A DNA stretch of 64,000 nucleotides from Cylindrotheca closterium (Eukaryota > Bacillariophyta > Bacillariophyceae > Bacillariales > Bacillariaceae), in the NCBI GenBank assembly GCA_933822405.4, contig CAKOGP040001814.1, positions 62,001 to 126,000 of the forward strand, in the 5' to 3' direction. Made by a program: the position numbers and the translations under genes. Within the stretch, counting starts at the first letter, position 1. The number at the start of each line of letters is the position of its first letter. Of the stretch, positions 54,839-64,000 are shown one piece after another. The notes below the pieces were generated by a model. The model searched no databases. It saw only the letters and a list, made by a program, of their open reading frames with translations, and was not told the origin of the DNA.

Positions 54839-56339
54839 TTATTCTATTTCGTGTGGCATAGCTTTCAAATCCCGCGCCATGTTCTTGTGGTGGGATTCAT
54901 TGGTGCCTCCTCCAATCTCCAATAGTTTGGCATCCCTCCAGAGCCGTTCCACAGCATAATCTCCAACGTAACCATATCCTCCTAAAACTTGAATGGACCG
55001 ATCCGCAACGGTTTTGGCCATTTGGGCACAATACAATTTGGTTCCATCCGCATCGAGTCCATTGCCATACGTCTCCAAATCCAATCGATTGGCCAGTGCA
55101 TACACATAACATCGCCCAGCCATGTATTCCGCATAACTGGTGGTGATCATTTGCTGGACTTGACCAAACTTGTACAAATCACTTCCAAAAGCTTGTCGTT
55201 GGGAAGCATACTCCTTCATTACGTTAATGCTCCGTCGGGCAATCCCCAAGGCCATAGCCGCGAGTCCCAGTCGTTCCACCTCCAAATTGCGCATCATGCA
55301 GAGGGTGGCACCATTTATTTCTCCCACCACATTTTGCGGCGGTACCGACACGTTGTCCAAGACAAGTTCTGCGGTCGGCGAGGCTCTCATTCCCAACTTG
55401 TCCTTGATTTGTTGGCCTAATTCGAATCCAGGCATGTCCTTTTCCACCAAAAAGGCCGTAAGGTCTTGTCGTTCCGGTCCTGTTCGAGCATACACCAAAA
55501 ACAAGTCTCCCGTCGTTTGGCCATTGTCAATGGTCCCATTGGTGATCCACATTTTGCGGCCACTTAACGTCCAACTATTTTGATGATTCATGGCGTCCTG
55601 GTGCTGCAATACCACTGCCTTGGTGGTCATGCCCAAAACGTCGGTTCCGGCGCCTGGTTCGCTCATGGCCATGCCACCAATAATCTCACCGGAGCACGCT
55701 CTTGGTAGATAGGCAAGCTTTTGTGTTTCACTGCCATTGGTGGATAGATTGTGCGTGAGGAGCAAGGAATGTGCCAAATAACTCAAACAAAAGGCGGGAT
55801 CCGAGGCACTCAATTCTTCATGAACCATCACCACCGAAGTAGCGTCACCCATCATTCCGGATCCTCCATATTCTTCCGGAACAGTCAATCCGAGCAATCC
55901 CAAATCTCCTAGTTGTTTCATCAAAGGCAAATTGAAGGTTTCGGTTCGATTGAATTCCATGGCTTGTGGTTCGACCTGATGATGATTATTTTAAAAAAGT
56001 TGAGATGGATAATGATGAGTGAGTATAATATATGGTGTATATATGTGCGTGTGCATGTGTGTGTGTGTTTGTCCAAAAAACTTGGATGCGGCTTCCAATG
56101 ATGAGAATAATGCCGGGAAATCTTTTTCTTCGTACCTCATTTTGGACAAAGTCTCGGAGCATTGCTCGCAATTGCGCATGTTCTTGGGTTGGGTTGAAGA
56201 GATCATGGAAGCTGCTGCTGCTGCTGCTGCTGGAAAGACGATGTCGTGGTTGTCTATATGTAGCAACAGGAGTGGAACCTTTTATTCTTGCCGTACGATA
56301 CGCATGTCTAGCCAGATACTTCGAGACGAGTGATCTCAT
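54839..56339 (-). CDS. IVD: isovaleryl-CoA dehydrogenase-like acyl-CoA dehydrogenase, mitochondrial, two exons
   Basis: Exons 56339-56136 and 55975-54839; the intron 56135-55976 (GTACGA...CAG) keeps frame (...FVQNE, then VEPQAMEFNR). The product has 446 residues. The N-terminus is basic and Ser-rich with no acidic residues (MRSLVSKYLARHAYRTARIK), a typical mitochondrial presequence. The acyl-CoA dehydrogenase core is complete: VPEEYGGSG, AMSEPGAGTDV (FAD/substrate loop), WITNGTIDNG, KLGMRASPTAELVLDNV, LEVERLGLAAMALG with the Glu at the position of the IVD catalytic base, and GGYGYVGDYAVERLWRDAK. IVD oxidises isovaleryl-CoA in leucine breakdown and passes electrons to ETF. The Glu placement favours IVD over short/medium-chain types; exact substrate choice is inferred. 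Confidence 0.85.
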
Positions 56340-57598
56340 AGTAATGTGCGTGTGTAAGCATACAATAATAATTTGTTCTCAAATGCTTCAGCTTCCAGCG
56401 GATGCCAAGTTGTCAAGCTTGCATCGGGCTGCGTGATGGCGAAGATACAATCGATGTAGTATGGTCGCTTTATTGACACGGATGCGTGTCAGTGACGCAA
56501 TGGATTCATTCTTGGGGACTGTCTTAGCCCGTAAGGTCAGGGCGCATACGCACAGACTGAAAATGACAAAAAGTTTTGAATCTCACAATAGAAGGAAGAA
56601 TGAATGAATGAATCGCCCAAAGACGTCGTCGTATTGCTGTTGTTCCACTCGTAACAGTATCTGTACGTGTAGTTGTGGAATGATCAAGTTTTTAGCATAC
56701 ATTCTTGCTACCGGTAGGAGTCCTACCGGTACAAGCACAAGTCTCTTGTTGAAAAATGTTTTGCCATAGCCAGATAGTTTGAGACGAGTGATGTCGCTCA
56801 TATTTTATTTATAAAATATATATTATTATCATAATAGATGTGTCAAAATGCTTCCTGCAGTCCTATTTTATCAGCTGTTTTTGTGCTTGCAACACATACA
56901 GTACACGTACCAGTACCGTAGCTACACAAATACATTACAGCATTGTCGCCAGATTCAAGATAGTTTGACACGATCTCATCAAGCAATACTTCTTTCTCCC
57001 CAGCAGAACAGTATCTGGTACGTGGTACGTGGTGCCTGGTACCTGGAACCACTCGTACCTCTGGTACCGATATACCGTAAAATAAAACTAGTGGCAGACA
57101 ACACACACGGTTCTGATAAGTTCGAGAAAAGATTTACGCCCCTGGCATTGGACTACTTCGAACATTTATTAAAAAGTTAACCGACTACTTCGAACATTTA
57201 GTTCGTTTGTGCTGTTTGGATTCTTATTGGAAGTGTTCGTTTCGCATTTGAAAAGTTTTTGCGCTCTCCTATCAATTAGGAGGAAAAAGTCGTGATTAAA
57301 CCCATTAAACAAAGAGACAAGAATCTATAAATCTTACCAAGACCAACACTTAACGAACAATAACGGCAAGAAAGTCTCACTATGTTTCTATTTGAAGTCC
57401 ATTTGCGAAACCAGGACTGCGCTAGAAGTCAGTTTGGAAGAAGTCTCTTTGTCACGTACCAAACGGTACGGTACACCACACACCCTTCTGTGCAACTTCA
57501 ATCTGTCCTACATACAAGAACAAGAGGCAACAAGCAACTGCTGACCAACAGCCAACATCTGACAACGTCTGTCAACATATACTATAGCAGCAGCCACC
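56340..57598. other. intergenic with decayed duplicates of IVD exon 1
   Basis: Upstream of the dehydrogenase ATG, the text GCCAGATA.TT.GAGACGAGTGAT..CTCAT (start of IVD exon 1, + strand reading) recurs at about 56768-56801 and, more diverged, at about 56949-56979, with related flanks (TCAAAATGCTTC). Two TACCGGTA palindromes lie at 56709 and 56724, and GGTAC-rich text at 57010-57070. The right part is the leader of the CS-domain gene. No intact gene is seen. Confidence 0.45.
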
Positions 57599-59767
57599 AT
57601 GAAGCCTGGAGTGTCTAGACTTTCCACCGTGAAGTCTCCAGGAGGAAACTCTAAATCAAGGTTCAAATCGTTCAAGCGATCTCTTTTATCGTTTGTCCGA
57701 TCACCAGCACCCAAGGAAAAGACCGAACGAAGGTCCTTTCCAACTCCGAGTACCACTCGAACGAATTGGGAATGTTCCTCTCCATCCGAAACTCCCAACT
57801 CCATTAGCACTCGAAAGGCCCACACGGTTCGTCCCTCTTCGCATCTTCCACCACCGCCCCTGTTTGATCCTTCCGTGAGCAGCACGACTATAGATGCTTC
57901 TTCCGAACCTACTCTTACCTCACAGCAACAGCAGCAGCAACAACAGCAACAACCAAAGCGCAAACAACGAGTCTTCAAGGATGGCAAATTGTTGTATGAA
58001 TGGGAACAAAACTCGACCCATGTCACAATGCGATTGCCGGCCGGTTGGACTCTGGGCGCTCAAAACGATAATGTCAAGGTGTTGATTGCACCGTCCTTTT
58101 TGCAAGTGGGCAGGATTCACAAACATCATAATAATAGCCAAAAGGCTCGAATTGAATGGAAGTTGCATCATACCACGGGTGGGACGATTCATGTGGAAGG
58201 ATCCACTTGGACTACCCCCGAAGAACATCAAATTCCTGATCAAGGCACCATTATTACGCTTTGCAAGGCCAAGGCAGGAGTGAATTGGGGATATGCCTTG
58301 CTCCACCATGCAAGAGAGGAGGTGCAAACCAAACTCTGCCGACCTCCACGTACCAAGCAGCGCCGTCCCAAGACGCAGCAGCAGCAGCAAGAATCGAAGC
58401 CAGCAACGGTAGAACAAGTTCGTCCTTCTGTTACCGAGAATGATGATGAAGAACCCATTAAGAGCCCAGGTCTCAAGAAGAAAAAGAAGAAACGAGTCGC
58501 CAAGAAGAAAAAGGCAACAAAGATCTCGTCTGCTGATCTCGAGAAACCAGAAGAACCCCAAGAAGAGAGTTCCTACTTTCAAGAAAAGCAAAAGTCTACG
58601 AGACGTTCTGGTGGTGAATACTCCTTCAAAACAAAGCCACAAGCAAAAGAACGAAAATCATCTACCAGCACTCACTCCACCAAGCCATTGTTCGGGGATG
58701 ATGCCAGCGGTCTTTCCTACCCAGTATCTCCAACGACAAAGCGCTCTGGTGGCGCATACTCCATGAAGCCTTCTTCCTATAATCGTCTCAATATCTATGG
58801 TGACGAGAAAGCAGAACAGCCTGCGAGCGCCAAGTCCATGATGACGGACTATTCGGAATCGAGCATATCCCTGGACTATCCAGTATCTCCAACAACAAGA
58901 CGCTCCAACAACAAGGAGTCCATCCACTCTCAAAATGCCTTGGACGAATCCAGACCTTCCAGTTGTTGCTATTCTCTCACACGAGAATCCTCTACCTTTA
59001 GCATTCTCGAATCCCCCAAACGATTCTCCAAGCCAACTTCCAGGATATCCATGGAAATCAAGTCACCCACCAACAAGTCAGGCTCATCGTCTCGATCGAT
59101 TGACAAGTCGTCCTCGTCGACCAGGTCTCTTTCCAACGGCAACAAGCCAGCATCTCGCATCTCCCAGCAGCTCAAAAAACGAATCTCCTCCCCCAAGAAG
59201 AAGAAGATTCTGGTACCCAGCAAGGCCTCCAAAATGGACCAGCGAGAATCACTGTTGTCCAAAAGCAACAACAAGCGCAAGAGCAGCAACAGCGAATCTC
59301 TTGACTTTGTCGGTCATTCTTCCGAAGTCGACAAGGCCTTTCCACACAAGCCCTATCCCAATGGACAACGAACTTCTGTTTCTTCTTGTCAACAACAACA
59401 AGACCCAGAAATGGATCAGGCGCAACATCATTGCAAGCACAATCCTAGACGCAAGTCGGCTCTAACCAAGTTTTTGGAAAAGCCATCCACGCACAGCCAC
59501 AATACGGGCAATGGTTCCAATTTCAAAAGTGTCATGACTGCAAACACCAACACGGCAGTGGTGGTTCAAAATATGTTGCAAGGGTGGACGACTAGTGGAA
59601 GGGAGGAGGCCAGCAAGGCAAATGACATCAAGAAGGATATTGCGCCAAAAGATGAATCCTTTTCCGATGGTTTCTTTAAGAATCACCAAGATGCGGAAGA
59701 ATGGAACGATGATGATTTCCTACAGGAATTGGAAATGTCGTATTCGAGAACAGTCTCGATGCTTTAG
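57599..59767 (+). CDS. CS-domain (p23/NudC-like) protein with long disordered tail
   Basis: 722 residues, intronless, with a strong start context (GCCACCATG). A basic Ser-rich N-terminus and a ten-residue poly-Gln (109-118) precede a CS-like beta-sandwich (about 130-235): LLYEWEQNSTHVTMRLPAG, NVKVLIAPSFLQVG, GGTIHVEGSTWTTPE, GTIITLCKAKAGVNWGYAL. CS domains occur in p23, Sgt1 and NudC and dock on Hsp90 or other partners. The remaining two thirds is low complexity: Lys runs (KKKKKKRVAKKKK, about 287-301), two copies of a YPVSPTT[KR]RS module, Ser/Lys-rich stretches and an acidic C-terminus (EEWNDDDFLQELEM). The partner is unknown; a scaffold role is inferred. Confidence 0.7.
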   Translation: MKPGVSRLSTVKSPGGNSKSRFKSFKRSLLSFVRSPAPKEKTERRSFPTPSTTRTNWECSSPSETPNSISTRKAHTVRPSSHLPPPPLFDPSVSSTTIDASSEPTLTSQQQQQQQQQQPKRKQRVFKDGKLLYEWEQNSTHVTMRLPAGWTLGAQNDNVKVLIAPSFLQVGRIHKHHNNSQKARIEWKLHHTTGGTIHVEGSTWTTPEEHQIPDQGTIITLCKAKAGVNWGYALLHHAREEVQTKLCRPPRTKQRRPKTQQQQQESKPATVEQVRPSVTENDDEEPIKSPGLKKKKKKRVAKKKKATKISSADLEKPEEPQEESSYFQEKQKSTRRSGGEYSFKTKPQAKERKSSTSTHSTKPLFGDDASGLSYPVSPTTKRSGGAYSMKPSSYNRLNIYGDEKAEQPASAKSMMTDYSESSISLDYPVSPTTRRSNNKESIHSQNALDESRPSSCCYSLTRESSTFSILESPKRFSKPTSRISMEIKSPTNKSGSSSRSIDKSSSSTRSLSNGNKPASRISQQLKKRISSPKKKKILVPSKASKMDQRESLLSKSNNKRKSSNSESLDFVGHSSEVDKAFPHKPYPNGQRTSVSSCQQQQDPEMDQAQHHCKHNPRRKSALTKFLEKPSTHSHNTGNGSNFKSVMTANTNTAVVVQNMLQGWTTSGREEASKANDIKKDIAPKDESFSDGFFKNHQDAEEWNDDDFLQELEMSYSRTVSML

Positions 59768-60012
59768 AAGGACTTTATTTACCACCGCAAAGAAGTTTGA
59801 ATTTTAGTTTTTTTCTATATATCTATGATGAATATCCTACACACAAGTGCACATATGAAGTGAATCAATAATTTTGTACCTATCCATCTATCCATTTTTC
59901 ATATGCATGCATCTCTTATATTTATTGTACTCCCATAGGCTTATTTAACCCAATAGCCACTACTTTGACTATTGTACGGGTACTACTGTTTCTCTTCTGG
60001 TCCATGCATCCA

Positions 60013-60041
60013 TTGATGGATTGATGGATTGATGGATTGAT
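60013..60041. repeat. 8-bp tandem repeat (TTGATGGA)n
   Basis: About three and a half units of TTGATGGA in the short gap between the 3' ends of the CS-domain gene and the metalloprotease gene. Confidence 0.8.
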
Positions 60042-60049
60042 CATTGATT

Positions 60050-62096
60050 CTAACCGCGAACCAACCATTTCATGTCCTTGGCTCCATTATTGCACTTCCA
60101 CATTTGCAAGGTCGTGGTGCGGTCTTGATTACCATTCTGGACGTCCAAGCACCTTGTGGTATCAAAGTCCAAACGGAGGGTCTGGTCGTCCGAGTCATAG
60201 GACCATTGGGCGTAGAACAGTAAGTCGCTATCACAGTCCCAAAGGACCAGGGGAGCTCGATTTGCGGCATGGTTCATGGCAAAAAGACACTTATTGTTGT
60301 CGCCCAGTAAGGACTGCATCACATGGGTTTCTTCATTCCAGATCCAACTTTGGGCAAGGGATGCATCGTCACATGGTTCCAAATGGATCGGTGTGGTGTT
60401 TTGTTGCCTATTTTGAAAGGCTGCTTCTGGGCCTTCTTCTTCTTGAACCGTCACACAATAGCCACGGTGTTTGAAGTTTTCGAGTCGGAACGAGTTGTTG
60501 GTGTCATCGTCTCCAGGTGGTGGGTCAACTGGAGGAGAGGTTGGCGGGTTGGAAACCGGCGCTGGAGTAATAGTAGCAGTAGGATTCGGTGCAGTGGGAT
60601 TCGGAGTAGTAGGATTCGGAGTAGTAGGATTCGGTGTAGTAGGGCTCCGACTTGGCGCAGACGTTGGTCCCGATGTGGGATCGGGACTTGTATCATCGCC
60701 ATTACCGACATCTTCCGTGGATACACAGCTGCGTGTATCCAGGTACTCGAGAATGGAATTGGAGGACTGAGACGAGACACCATCACTGCCGCTATTCAAA
60801 CTGGATTCCATGAGAAATTCGCTGGCATTGTCGGGATCGCTAACGTGATAGGCACCCTGGTTTGATAGAGACAATGGCGATGAGACGAGGATGTTGACAC
60901 TATTACAATTGAGCAATATGATGATGAGAGCCTACCATGTTGTGTCCCAACTCGTGAGCAAAAAGGTTGCCTTGCAGTTGAGTGTTGGTGGTGAAGGATA
61001 ACTGATCTATACCATAGGACACGTCATCGCACAAGGCGGGGGTCGCGGCACAACCAATTGTCTAAATGACATGAAGAGGAAGACAGAACAAAGTGAGAGA
61101 CAAGCAAAGACGCACACTCAAACTCTTGTCGACGATGCTACTTACGCTTCCAGGAAAGTCGCGCCCCACAAAAAAGTGAGCTACGTCTCGATTGACATTC
61201 GTTCTCGAGCTCTCCCAATAGTCCCGAAAGATTTGAAGTGCACCACGGTTTCCATCACACCCAATGTTCTCGGCATTTGCGGCTGAGGTGTATGGATCTT
61301 GCGCTTGGGAACAGAATCCTTCGAGGTAAGACAGCCGAACGCGAACGCAGATGGGTTCAAACAGTGTATCAGCTCGAGCAATTGCTTGTTCCACCAGAGT
61401 CCTGGCCGTACTTTCCGAGTTACTGGCAGCCTGAGCGCAGAATGTAGAGTCGTAAGCAACGGCAACTTCCACGACCTTGAAGGAATTGCATCTTTCTTGG
61501 AGAAAGCGTTTGTTTCTGTCCATGAGCTGGTTAGTGATAATATCAGCATTTCCTTCACCAAAGTCAAGGGATCGAAGCTTGTTCTGATCCATGTCTTCTG
61601 GACGAATCGTTACAAGGGTGCCATCTTCAAGGGCCTCCATGAGGACCTCGGAACCATCTTGACTGATAATGTCGATAGATTTGATTTCACCACCATTGTC
61701 GGCGTTGAAGTATCCTTCCTTGGCAACCAACATGGTTTCTCCTTGATCTCCTTTGCTCTTGAACAATCGAATTCGGTGACTCCCATCTTCCAATGGCCGA
61801 GGTTCTCCATCAATCATTATAACAGCATTCCGAGAATAGACGTCGAGTGGCTGCAAGTCATTGAGCGAATACATTCTACCATTGGCTTTGACAGTTCCAT
61901 CGATAGATACTTTCTGTCTTTGCAGATTTGCGTTGGGAAGGATCAAATGATCCTTCTTGAATTTTTCCAATTTGTCTTTTTCATTGTTGCCGTTTCCTAC
62001 TCCACGCATACGGACTCTCCTGTGGCTTTCTTGGGCATTTGCTGGATGGTGTGTGGCTACAAGTAGCCAGCCAAAGAGAGCAAGGCAGAGTATCAT
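60050..62096 (-). CDS. secreted metzincin (reprolysin-like) metalloprotease with ricin-B-type lectin domain, three exons
   Basis: Exons 62096-61146, 61061-60936 and 60856-60050, all joined in phase 0; introns 61145-61062 (GTAAGT...TAG) and 60935-60857 (GTAGGC...CAG). The product has 627 residues. Signal peptide about 1-21 (MILCLALFGWLLVATHHPANA), then a propeptide-like region, then the catalytic domain from about 205. The zinc site is H353-E-L-G-H357-N-M-G360-A-Y-H363, with M375 in FLMESS as a candidate Met-turn; many Cys fit an extracellular fold. A Pro/Thr linker (PTTPNP repeats) leads to a beta-trefoil-like lectin domain (about 495-627) with QSWIW, AQWSYD and MKWLV as QxW-type marks. It probably cleaves extracellular protein while bound to glycan; the target is unknown. 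Confidence 0.85.
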
Positions 62097-63006
62097 TGTT
62101 CAAATTGCGTGAGGTTAAGTTTGTTTTGGCTGAACAACAATTTTGATATTTTATGCAGTCCATTCGTGTTTAACACCCTACTATGATACTACGAGAATAC
62201 CCACGACCAAATTGGCACGGCATCAGAACATATATGCCTGTTTTATTTATTGAATAATAAAGCTCGCGCAATTTACATAGGAAATCGCAGACCCACGAAA
62301 ATCCGGCGAAACCCAAGACTGAACAGGAGGTGTAGTTTCCTCCTTTAAAAAAAGTCGTAGGGACTGGGGATTTCTCAGCTCTCTGTGCGAAACACATGAA
62401 GATGTTGGTCGTGCCTTACCAACTGGAATCTCAAACCGAAGCCAGATGTCTCATGTGTAAATACGCCATCCTTTTCCTTGCTCTGCACCCCGATAGTAGT
62501 CGAGAGGTTTACACCCTCAACTGATTAGTGTAGTGTACCCATGTGAAAAAGAGTGGTTGGGTTTTGAAGGCGATGGATGTACCCTAGGCTACAGTACCCT
62601 TAAGGGGGCGGGGGTATAACGGCATACCTAAATTACAATTCATCTAGCTGGTAGTGAGATGATGTGGGATCAGAGGGGAAATATGTATGATCTATAGTTT
62701 TCTAATCGTACATCTACTGTTGGTGCGCAAATACTCCAAGATAGGCAGCTGTCTGTAGGATAGTACCGGTAGGCGACCGATCAACGTCGAGGACTGGGAA
62801 AAGACACAGACTCTCTATGGACACGTGGCTCCTGCAAGTCTACAAACCATTCGGATTGACCTGTCCTTACAATTTCTCATCCAGCCTTCATGCTATATAG
62901 TGGATCTAGACATGCATATTCTGGTGTTAAGTTTGACTAAAGTTACCATAGGCTCCTTCTTTACTTCAGAGAATCTCGACAAATTGTGTGAATGCCAGGG
63001 CACTCT
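62097..63006. other. intergenic between two secreted-protein genes
   Basis: About 900 bp: the promoter side of the metalloprotease gene and the 3' flank of the next gene. It has one TACCGGTA palindrome (62764). No supported gene. Confidence 0.4.
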
Positions 63007-64000
63007 TTAGAATACATCGCCACCTGGAACAGTGACGGATTCGCCATAGCCGTATTGCCCATCGTGAAAAATTACAACGTTACCATCATACCACAGCTTG
63101 TAGTATGCGTCTACCAGCAGTGCAATAGAGGGTTCGTGAGTCGATTATTGAATAAACAAATGCACAGTCTTGGATTTAACACATCACACCTACCACCGAT
63201 CATTCCATCGCCGTAAGAGTCCATGATTTTGAAAGTATGGACCCCGTCACTGCTCAAGCATTCCGTAGTATCGACGAAGTTTTCACCAGAAGGATAGTTG
63301 CCTCCTTGAACGACAACATTGCCGTTTGGATCGTCAAGCTGCCAGCTCACCTCCTCGCCCCACTCATCTGTTTGAAGCTCCAAACGAAACTCGTGGTTGC
63401 AGGATCCGGTGGGACTATTGACAGGAGGAGAGGTTGGGTTTTGAACCGGCGCCGGAGTTGGATTTGGAACCGGTGCTTGGTTAGGACTCCCAGCTGGTGC
63501 CTCGTTAACTTGACCACCTGGAACAGTCACAGTTTCTCCATCGGCGTACTGTCCGTCATGAGCAATCACAAGATTGCCATCGTACCAGAGCTTATAGTAT
63601 CCACCTGCATTCACCAAAAGGTTCAAATCGACGATGTCTGTGAGATCCTCTGCGAACATGATGTAAACTAGAACTTGGATCCCTTTTCTTACATACCACA
63701 ACACATGCCATCACCGTAGCTGTCCATGATTCTGAAAGTGTGCACCCCATCGCTCTGCAAACATTCGGTGACCTCGATAAAGTTCTCACCAGAAGGATAG
63801 CTACCTCCCTGAACGACAATGTTTCCACTGGGATCTTCAACCTGCCAGTCCACCTCCTCGCCCCACTGGTCGGTCTGCAATTCAAGGCGAAACTCATGCC
63901 CAGTACAATAGTCAGTAGGGTTGTTGACTGGAGGAGAGGTCGGGTTTGGAACTGGGACAGGAGTAATAGGAACCGATGTAGGATTCGGTGTAGGATTCGG
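63007..64000 (-). CDS. secreted repeat protein, 3' end (5' part outside window)
   Basis: The visible exons are 64000-63697, 63604-63194 and 63110-63007; introns 63696-63605 (GTATGT...CAG) and 63193-63111 (GTAGGT...TAG), all in phase 1. The protein begins in a Pro-rich linker (PNPTPNPTSVPITPVPVP) and has two copies of a domain of about 110 residues: [HC].FRLELQTD[QE]WGEEV.W, GN[IV]VVQGG.YPSGENF, CL.SDGVHTF[RK]IMDSYGDGM and, after the intron, YYKLWYDGN.VI.HDGQY and a VTVPGG end. Pro-rich linkers separate the copies (PVQNPTSPPVNSP). The linker style resembles that of the neighbouring metalloprotease, so this may be a tandem relative with a different C-terminal module. The repeat is one I cannot name; carbohydrate or surface binding is a guess. 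Confidence 0.75.

Noticed and set aside
57920..58642. Open frame of 240 codons on the - strand with Leu and Cys runs
   Set aside because: These runs are the antisense reading of the Gln/Lys-rich codons of the CS-domain gene.
60050..60500. Lectin domain as evidence for a ricin-like toxin
   Set aside because: Only the carbohydrate-binding beta-trefoil is present, joined to a metalloprotease; there is no ribosome-inactivating domain.
1..64000. tRNA, rRNA or other structured RNA genes
   Set aside because: I looked for tRNA B-box-like GGTTCGAATCC and cloverleaf arms and for rRNA-like blocks by eye and saw none that held up; a covariance-model scan would be decisive.

Overview
The window reads as nuclear DNA of a diatom, most likely a raphid pennate. 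Genes carry short introns of about 80-215 bp with GT/AG borders, and there are no operons or Shine-Dalgarno sites. Six proteins carry a DUF6824-type domain (ICGRG...H.GN... and ...W.EVD...KVSHALR), which I know chiefly from diatoms. There are also helicase-associated (HA) repeat proteins, an SDP1-type lipase, a CoDi-like Ty1/copia element and a LINE-like element with an RNase H domain. No species call is possible from the sequence alone.

Layout. 1-7.4 kb: a decayed Ty1/copia element on the + strand, split by a 5'-truncated LINE-like element on the - strand (2534-5482). 7.6-13.4 kb: two decayed copies of a multi-pass membrane protein gene, the second with a PDZ-like insert, on either side of an FkbM-type methyltransferase gene. 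13.8-20.6 kb: a small orphan gene, then a divergent pair made of a three-exon ADP-ribosylglycohydrolase-like gene (-) and a five-exon patatin/SDP1-type triacylglycerol lipase gene (+) with an N-terminal EF-hand. 20.8-25.4 kb: a second LINE-like copy (+), followed directly by a possible DNA transposon with imperfect terminal inverted repeats. 25.7-34.6 kb: an EF-hand protein, two HA-domain genes (one broken), an orphan SR-rich gene, a leucine-rich-repeat gene and a PC-esterase-like gene.

35.3-54.3 kb is the most unusual part. It holds six intronless DUF6824 genes, one on + and five on -. Four of the - genes sit in a head-to-tail array with a repeat period of 3.3-3.5 kb, and each 0.7 kb gene is followed by 2.6-2.8 kb of related non-coding spacer. 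The coding regions of three copies are almost identical while their spacers have drifted, and the middle copy is a mosaic of its neighbours, which points to gene conversion. All six proteins share a C-terminal motif (PPPQLGGDP..QIYRQVYLNTL) for which I have no family name, and their linkers expand by tandem repeats.

54.8-64 kb: a mitochondrial isovaleryl-CoA dehydrogenase-like gene (-) with decayed copies of its first exon upstream, a CS-domain (p23/NudC-like) protein (+), a secreted metzincin protease with a ricin-B-type lectin domain (-), and the 3' end of a second secreted protein made of repeats (-). The metabolic genes fit lipid and branched-chain amino-acid turnover (lipase, IVD). The DUF6824 domain has features compatible with DNA or partner binding, but nothing in the window proves a role. 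Exon borders given here come from reading splice sites and reading-frame continuity, not from transcripts.
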